Positions 57,901 to 64,000 of a stretch of 64,000 nucleotides of DNA are shown here, piece after piece (position 1 is the first letter of the stretch; each line of letters starts with the position of its first letter). The stretch comes from Cephalotrichum gorgonifer (Eukaryota > Ascomycota > Sordariomycetes > Microascales > Microascaceae). The position numbers and the translations under genes were made by a program. The notes under the pieces are model-generated. The model had not been told where the DNA came from and did no database searches. It worked only from the letters and a program-made list of their open reading frames with translations. The DNA is taken from contig ONZQ02000012.1 of assembly GCA_900312665.1 (NCBI GenBank), forward strand, positions 190,540-254,539, given 5' to 3'.

Positions 57901-59847
57901 TCGAGCAGGATCTTGTACAGGTCGGGCGTGGTCGAGGGTAGATTGTCGAGTTCGCGGAGGATGGCCTTCTCCCTCCCGATTTGGTTGAGTCTCCGGAGCA
58001 TATGATCGACGTATCGGATCGCTGGAAGAGCTCTTGAGTTAGAAAGCCGCCGAGGCGAGAAAATACAAAGAAAGAGATGAGTTGGGAGTTCTTACTGTCG
58101 GCCTGCTTGGAAAGCCTCGCGATGATCCTCCTCTTGGTCCTCTGCGACAATTTCCTCAGCCGACCCAGGATCTTGAGGCGGCCGATAATGATGGTTCGGA
58201 TGTCGGGAAGAATGTGCTCCTTGGTCATCTCAAAGAGCTTCAACTTGGTGGCCTCCTGGTCCGGAGAGAAGATCTTCGGATCGCTCGTCAGGAGGACCTG
58301 GATGTTAGTGTCCTCCGACCCTGCAATGTCCTCGAGAATAGTCTCGAGGTAGTCGCGCCCCTTCTCGTCCGCCTCATCCGCCCCGTCGATGACGAGTACC
58401 AGCCTTCTCCCGGTCTTCTTCTGGAACTTGGTCTTGAACATCATATCCCACAGTACCTCCTCGTTCTCCCGGATCGGGTCGGCGTCTCGTAACTGCTGAA
58501 CTTTCTGCTGTAATTCCACCAGCACCTCCTCACGGTACCCGGTGTCCCGAGCGGCGACCTGGAGCGCGCAGGACCGCAGCATCTTCGTCACGGACGTGCG
58601 GTCGTCGTCCTCGCGGAAGAAGCAGTGCGCCACGGACGTGGACGCCTCGCCGACGAACTCGCTCTGGAGGGCCTTGACGACGGTGTAAGCCAGCGTCGAC
58701 TTCCCCATGCCTGGCGGCCCCGACACACACAGCAAGGGTACGCTCCCGGCCTCGAACTCGTCGTACACCTCCTGCTCGCGGAACCACCCATACGTGCCGT
58801 TGACGTAATGGTTCTCAATCTCGGCGAGGTGGGCCTTATCGTCGACGTTGTAGGCCAGCAGCGTCTCCAGGGTGCGCATCGCGATAGACTTGCGGGCGCC
58901 CGCGTCGAGGGGCAGGTCCTTCCCGCCCTTCGTCCTGTTCATCTTGTTCAACGTCTTCATGACCTGCTGCAGGCCGGCGGTGTATTCCGTCCCCCGATCT
59001 TCCTGCCTCGTGACGACGGCGAGGATCTCGTGGCTCGTGAGGGCGGCGTCCTTGGCGTGGCCCTTCGTCTCCAGGCCCAACACGTAGTTCTGTTGCGACA
59101 GGGCCAGGTTCTGCTCCACGCCCGACTGGATCTGCTTGACATCCTGGCCGAGGGTGTCGAGCTTCTTCCCGCTTTCGAGGGTGTGTCTCAGGGTCGACAA
59201 CATGGTCGCCGACTCGAAGCGCTGCAGGTGCATGTGCAGGGAATCAAAGGCACCCTTGAGCTTCGGGTCGCTCCCGTCGACGAGGGCCTTGGCCCACTTG
59301 CTCAGGCGGCCCTTCTGTCGGCACTTGCGGGCGATTGCGCTGAGGGTGAGGAGGGCGGAGAAGACGTTGACGAGGAACTTCCGGAACTGCCACTCGTTCG
59401 GCATCCTGTTCTCCAGCGTCGATATGCGCTCGAGGAACGAGTTCATGATGTCAAAGAAAGAGATGATCATATCGTAGTCCTCGGACACGACCTTGGACGC
59501 ATTCATGACGTAGTTGAAGGCGTCAGGATGGCCGCGCTGGGCGGGAAGGCGGCGCTCGCGGCCGTGGCGATGTGCTCCGCAATGGACATGATGTGTTTAG
59601 AGTTGGATGAGATCAGCGACCGCAGCTTGTCGAGCTTGCCCTTGTCGTGGCGGAACTCGCTGAACATGAGGAGCTGGTGGTCCTGCTCGGCCTTGATGTG
59701 GCTGAAGTTGAGGCGGGACTCGTGCACGGCGCGGAGGTCGGTGCCGCATTCTTCGTAGTATTTGATCAGGGCCTCCTGCCAGAGGGCGCCGAGGTCGGTG
59801 TCCTCATCCGAGGCATTGTTCTCGCGGTAAGAGGGCGGAACCGTCAT
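54978..59847 (-). CDS. STAND (NLR-like) protein: Goodbye-NACHT-helical repeats-ZZ zinc finger, about 1564 aa, with apparent frameshift
   Basis: Minus-strand gene; exons 59847-58096, 58021-57727 and 57624-54978 with introns of 74 and 102 bp. Residues ~18-150 match the fungal STAND N-terminal Goodbye domain (LWQEALIKYYEECGTDL, FSEFRHDKGKLDKLR, SEDYDMIISFFDIM). A NACHT-type NTPase follows, with Walker A SGPPGMGKST (~376-385) and Walker B LVLVIDGADEAD (~482-493). A long helical region with TPR-like character runs from ~680 to ~1390, then an acidic linker. At ~1453-1500 there is a ZZ-type zinc finger (CDGC, CYYC, FCQTC, then the H-x-H of KGHLH). Such proteins are thought to act in fungal non-self recognition and programmed cell death; the trigger here is unknown. 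Between AAIL and AFNYVMNASK (59519-59526) the frame shifts by one missing base without any splice signal, so either the sequence has an error or the gene is broken near its start. An alternative start is the ATG at 59506. Confidence 0.8.
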
Positions 59848-60684
59848 CTTGGCGGTGCGGTGTGTGTGGTGGCTGTGGAGGAGTGCGCCCTCACGGGGAG
59901 CTTATGGGTTTTGCGAGGATGTTTGTTGCGTGAAGAAGTCTTGGTGGGAAACGAAGCCCGGCAACTTCGATGAGGATGTGGGCGTATGGGATGACGGGGC
60001 CATCTTGTCCCTTTATTTCTCACGGCTTTGGAGAGACCATACCCATGTCGCTGACAGAAGCTTGGCAGAAGCTTGCTCACGCACCTCCCCGCACGACGAC
60101 AGACAAGCAGGGTCGCGGACTTGGCGCCCGATTGGTGATAGCGCTCATCTCGTGTCAGCCGGCATGGATATCGACCCACATTGGATGGACTCGGGCCGCT
60201 ACACAGCCCACCGATCTTCCCTGAATTGAGACGTTTTGGCGAGAGGGGTGGTAAGCGACGCTCCATGTTATTGGACGGACGCTCAGCCCTGTCGGGCGAC
60301 GCTGCACTGCGAATATTAATAGTGACAGCAAGATTACCTGCCAAGCCTGATCTGGCTCAGCCGGCTGGCTTGGGGCCCCTTGTTCCTGTCGTCAGATTTG
60401 GATTCCGTGGCTTGGTGGCATATGCGAGGGGGAGCTTCGTCTTCGCGCGAGACCAGGGTGAGATTTCGTCGCTCTCTAGGGCACAACGAAGTCGTTCCTC
60501 TTCTTCCTTACGGATTATCCTCGCCGCACCATGCTGTGTCGATGACAGCACCCAATACAGAGAAAATTGACTGACTCGAGATTACAGTCTATGTATCGCG
60601 AGGAAGGTTTAATGTGGCGGAAGAACGGTAAGGGAAAGATATGTCATAGCAATTCAATTCATTTTAGTCAAGCGTAGAGTTGTC
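59848..60684. other. Intergenic region upstream of the STAND gene
   Basis: About 840 bp between the STAND start and the ferric reductase stop, both on the minus strand. It holds the STAND promoter and the reductase 3' end. No gene is seen. Confidence 0.5.
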
Positions 60685-62682
60685 TTATCGTTCTAACCGC
60701 TCGTCATAGCAAAGCGCTACGTCGTACCTCTCATCGCCCTTCCACACCCTCTTGCCGGAATTCAGCGCGGCGACCCCCTTCCTCAGATCCGTGATCATGC
60801 TCACGGGCCCGCTCCCAAAGACGACAGTCGGGCCACCCGCCGTATCCTCGACGAACTCCCGCACACACTCCCGCAGGTCAGGGTGGCTGTACTCCCGCGT
60901 CTGTCCCCGGCCGCCCCCGACTATCGACGTCTTCGTCTCAACCCCCTTCTCTTCCACGATCTCATCCGTTGACGAGCCCGAGATGGTGCCGCTGATAGCG
61001 TCCGCCTCCCTCGAGACGAAGATCCGGACGGAGATCTTCGGGTTCGCCCGCAGCGTCTCGAGCTCGGGCTCCACCCACTTGACGTCCCCGGTCCGCCTCA
61101 TCACCCAGACGAGGTCTACCTTTCTGCTCCCCAGCTCCTGGCCGGCGAGGTGGAGGAGCACGGGCAGGACGTACGTGATGCCCGTGCCGCCCGCGACGCA
61201 GAGGGCGTTGCTCCGCGGCGTGAGCTCGTCCGCGAGGCAGTTTCCGTAGGGGCCCGTTAGGATCACCGGAACCTGCACTCGCGGCGCGTCATCGCCGCCG
61301 CCACCGCCGCAGCACGACGCCTTCTCTGTCGTCGCCGTCGTCGTCGCCGGGGGCTGCGCCGCGAGCTGCTTCGCAATCTGGTCGGCGATCTTCTTCGTCT
61401 CGCCGGACTTGGCGCGGAAGACGTACGAGTGCGTCACCAGGCCGCCCTTGGACCGCGGGTGGCTGAGGGGCGTCATCGGGTGGGACTGCCAGATGCTCCC
61501 CTCGGTAAAGGTGAGGTAGAAGTGCTGCCCCACGTGCCACGGCGACGCGCGCATCTTGAAGTCCAGGCGCACGATGTCGCCGTCGGTGGAGGTCGCGAAA
61601 AGCTTCGCGTCGGCCTTCGCAGGGGTGATCCAGGCGGGGCCGGCGGACTTGGAGTGCAGGGCGTAGGTCCTGGCCGCGCGCGCGGCGCGGTCGAGCGCCC
61701 AGATGAGGATGGACGGGATGAGGAAGCACTGGAGCTTCTCCCAGTGGCCGATGCAGGCGCCGATGTACACCATGGCGAGGACGTAGTGCGACTTGCGGAA
61801 GAACTCGTAGCCCGTCAAGCGGATGACGGGGGGCAGGCTGAGGACGTAGAGCATGAGGAGGAGGATCATGGCCACGATGCCCCAGACGATGTACAGCTGC
61901 TTGACCCACTCCTGCGCGACGGTGGGCTGGGGCTGGTAGAGGCGGATCTCGACGATGCACCAGCCGATGGTGTGGAGGGACGACTGCACGACGATGATAT
62001 AGCCGAGCCAGCGGTGGAGGAAGTTGAAGTTCTGGTACGGCACGCCCGTGACGGCCGAGAGGAAGGACTCGCGCGTCGAGAGGAGGATGGAGAGCGGGGT
62101 CAGCGCGTAGGCGATGACGCCGATGCGGTCGGACCAGGGTCCCAGGCCGGTGCGGGTGTTGTAGACGCCCGGCATGCCGGACACGGGCGTGATCCACTTC
62201 TTGTAGACGATGCCGGCGAAGGTGTAGATGGTCAGGTACGCGACGAGGATGCCCAGGATGAGCACCTGCAGCCTCGATGCCCTGCCGAACGGGAAGAAGG
62301 CCTCCGGTAGGAGGTGGCGCCTCGTGGAGGCCTTGATGGCACGTCTTAGGCGGCCCATCGTGCCCTCTGCGGGTGCTACCGTCGTCGCCTGTTCCGCAGA
62401 GTAGGCGGCATTGCGGCGGCGCTCGTTCCGCTTAGTCTTCGAGGACCAGTGGATGGCGCCCCAGACCACGAACACGGCGGCTATCGATAGCCAGAAGGCG
62501 CCCATGTACACCATGCCGATGTCGTGGCCCCCGTACACGGCGTCGAGGTACTCGCACGAACCGGGGTCGTTCACGCAGGGGACGACTCGGTCGGCGTATC
62601 CCCAGTGTGGCTCGAGCTCCTTGGCGGTGCTCATGTCCTGGATGTGGCGGCGCACCATGGCGGACTCGCGAAATGAGGCCAT
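60685..62682 (-). CDS. Ferric reductase-like transmembrane protein (FRE family), 665 aa
   Basis: Intron-less minus-strand gene. The FRE family passes electrons from NADPH through FAD and two hemes to reduce extracellular ferric iron (or copper) at the plasma membrane. The sequence shows a membrane segment at ~55-78, a charged cytosolic loop, and the six-helix ferric-reductase core. In the core, four histidines are paired 14 residues apart: H223 (FLHRWLGY) with H237, and H299 (RKSHYVLAMVYIG) with H313. The FAD-binding motif is HPMTPLS at 401-407 (HPFTxxS in most members). NADPH-binding parts are GPYGNC, GGTGITYVLP (~498-507) and VVFGSGPVSM near the C-terminus. A Cys-Cys-Gly-rich insert (~455-465) lies between the two cofactor regions. 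Several GATA-type hexamers lie upstream, which would fit iron-dependent repression by an SreA-like factor (inference). Confidence 0.93.
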   Translation of the reverse strand: MASFRESAMVRRHIQDMSTAKELEPHWGYADRVVPCVNDPGSCEYLDAVYGGHDIGMVYMGAFWLSIAAVFVVWGAIHWSSKTKRNERRRNAAYSAEQATTVAPAEGTMGRLRRAIKASTRRHLLPEAFFPFGRASRLQVLILGILVAYLTIYTFAGIVYKKWITPVSGMPGVYNTRTGLGPWSDRIGVIAYALTPLSILLSTRESFLSAVTGVPYQNFNFLHRWLGYIIVVQSSLHTIGWCIVEIRLYQPQPTVAQEWVKQLYIVWGIVAMILLLMLYVLSLPPVIRLTGYEFFRKSHYVLAMVYIGACIGHWEKLQCFLIPSILIWALDRAARAARTYALHSKSAGPAWITPAKADAKLFATSTDGDIVRLDFKMRASPWHVGQHFYLTFTEGSIWQSHPMTPLSHPRSKGGLVTHSYVFRAKSGETKKIADQIAKQLAAQPPATTTATTEKASCCGGGGGDDAPRVQVPVILTGPYGNCLADELTPRSNALCVAGGTGITYVLPVLLHLAGQELGSRKVDLVWVMRRTGDVKWVEPELETLRANPKISVRIFVSREADAISGTISGSSTDEIVEEKGVETKTSIVGGGRGQTREYSHPDLRECVREFVEDTAGGPTVVFGSGPVSMITDLRKGVAALNSGKRVWKGDERYDVALCYDERLER

Positions 62683-64000
62683 GGCGGCGGTTGGTTGTTG
62701 TGGGGTGTGTAGGTTAGGTCAGGTTGGGTAGGCGCGTTTTGGTGTAAGAGCCGCGTCGTCGGAAGATGCAATAAGAGCGACAAGACCAGATGGAACAGGT
62801 CTGGAATGGAAATCAACCAGAGATTTCGCTCAACTCTGGGGGGTATAATGCGTAAAAAAGAAGAAAGAGGAATAACTATAAGAAAAGGGAACAAAAAAAA
62901 GGCAGATAAATCGGTTCAGTGGTGAGGCCGGAACTAGGACATTATCTATTCCGCGAGAGCTACTTGTACGACAAGCACAGTCCAGTCTCAAGTAGGTAGG
63001 TCGGGTTAGAATAGACAGAGTAGTTTGTCCGGATGACCTCCTTTTAAGAAGTATTCCGACACCTTCCAAGTTCTACTTGTCCTTTGTGAGTGACGCTTGG
63101 CAGTATGCGCTCGCATATGGCCCCAGTCCAAGTTTGCGCAAGTTATCAACCTTGAGGGTGAGGGGAGGGGGGCAGACCGAGCTCTGGGCAATGAAGTCGA
63201 TATATAACCCTGTTGAGCATGTATGAGCACGTTTCTTTAGCTCTCGCACTAATTGTGGAGCTTTAGTACGAGATCTAGCCACTCGCGGCCAGGATATTCT
63301 GCTCAGTGCTGCGTGCCCCACTTATCTGTAATTGAGGTATATTGCAACAGATAACGGCGATTTGACTCAATCCAACCCGATTTTTGCTGGGCGCACTTTC
63401 GAGCCCTTGGCATTGTGCGGAGAAGTTTGATTCCGTCCAGTGCTCGTGGTTCTCTCGGCCGGGAAATGCGACGTGCTCATACGAGTTACGCATGTCGGTG
63501 TGGATGGATGGTGGCGGATCTCATGGAATCCACCAATGTTTCATGTTTCAGAGGCGAAAAACCGTAATGGTGGGTCGGTACCTGTATTATCACCTAACCC
63601 AGAACCAGAACGCCACGTTCTTCAAGGGCGTTCTTCCAAGCTAGTGGCGGTAGTGGCGAAGAATGGTCTGCCGGCTTCTATTCGTACGAGTGAGTATATT
63701 ATCGGACCCGAACTCGAGCCTTACTCGTACCTATAGGACAGGATCGGCCCGGACACGCCGTCGATCCCGGAATTCGGCAGTAGAGCCGGGACGAAAGCCA
63801 CGCCCCGCTTGTTGGCTGCACTGACTCATGTTCTAATAATGCGTACGCATGTCCGGGTCGGCGAGACCAGCTACACAGCCAGCTTGAACTTAACCCTAAA
63901 TATTCTGTGGGATGGGCACAAACCACCCTTTAGCTCTGTTGAGCCACATCAAGTTGACCCTCCAGGGCTCTGTGCTGTGCCTCTGTGGGTTGGCTTGGAA
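62683..64000. other. Promoter and intergenic region upstream of the ferric reductase
   Basis: About 1.3 kb to the window edge. It contains four WGATAA-type sites and TACTTGTAC/TACTCGTAC words near 62960, 63683 and 63721. No gene is supported. Confidence 0.5.
62904..63354. promoter_or_regulatory. Cluster of four AGATAA/TTATCT sites upstream of the ferric reductase
   Basis: AGATAA at 62904-62909 and 63349-63354, and TTATCT at 62942-62947 and 63322-63327. They lie about 220-670 bp upstream of the reductase ATG. GATA factors of the SreA/Fep1 type bind ATCWGATAA-like sequences to repress iron-uptake genes; these sites keep the GATAA core but not the full nonamer. The link is suggestive only. Confidence 0.3.

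Noticed and set aside
1..64000. CRISPR arrays, rRNA genes, intact transposons
   Set aside because: No regularly spaced repeats, rRNA-like conserved blocks, reverse transcriptase or transposase frames, or long terminal repeats were seen on either strand.

Overview
The window looks like nuclear DNA of a filamentous ascomycete (Pezizomycotina, probably Sordariomycetes). Genes are GC-rich and cut by short GT-AG introns of about 44-119 bp, several with CTAAC-type branch sites. Start codons fit the CAMMATGG-type context, and the gene set is typical: a Cdc25-type Ras exchange factor, a bifunctional ADE2, an UNC-93-like transporter, an Asp f 4-like secreted protein, a ferric reductase and a STAND/NLR-type protein. 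Two runs of N (6271-6457 and 33936-34093) mark assembly gaps. All gene models come from reading frames, splice signals and family motifs; nothing was searched against a database.

Layout. 0-6.3 kb: a 1205-aa disordered protein, then a DNAJC28-like mitochondrial protein cut by the first gap. 6.5-22.2 kb: about 15.7 kb with no convincing gene, full of short TACTCGTAC/TACTTGTAC-type words, homopolymer runs and an 80-bp diverged tandem duplication. 22.2-26.0 kb: the Cdc25 RasGEF with an N-terminal SH3 domain. 26-31.3 kb: second gene-poor stretch. 31.3-33.1 kb: UNC-93-like membrane protein with four exons. 34.9-35.8 kb: secreted Asp f 4-like protein (minus). 38.5-40.4 kb: ADE2 (minus, three exons). 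41.4-43.7 kb: a convergent pair, a membrane-anchored double-psi beta-barrel protein (plus) and a single-pass membrane protein (minus). 47.1-47.7 kb: PLAC8 protein (minus).

49.9-62.7 kb: four minus-strand genes in a row. They are a MutY adenine DNA glycosylase, a degenerate protein kinase with a beta-propeller-like tail, a large Goodbye-NACHT-ZZ STAND protein, and a ferric reductase. The kinase and STAND genes are the most unusual part of the window. The kinase has lost the catalytic-loop lysine and the APE end of its activation segment. The STAND gene has an apparent one-base frameshift inside its Goodbye domain. The two sit head-to-tail 725 bp apart. A functional link resembling the pseudokinase/NLR partnerships of plants is a hypothesis only.

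The remaining genes are ordinary housekeeping or surface functions: purine synthesis, DNA repair, Ras signalling, iron reduction and cell-surface/secreted proteins. There is no sign of a secondary-metabolite cluster, intact transposon, CRISPR array or rRNA, and I found no convincing tRNA.
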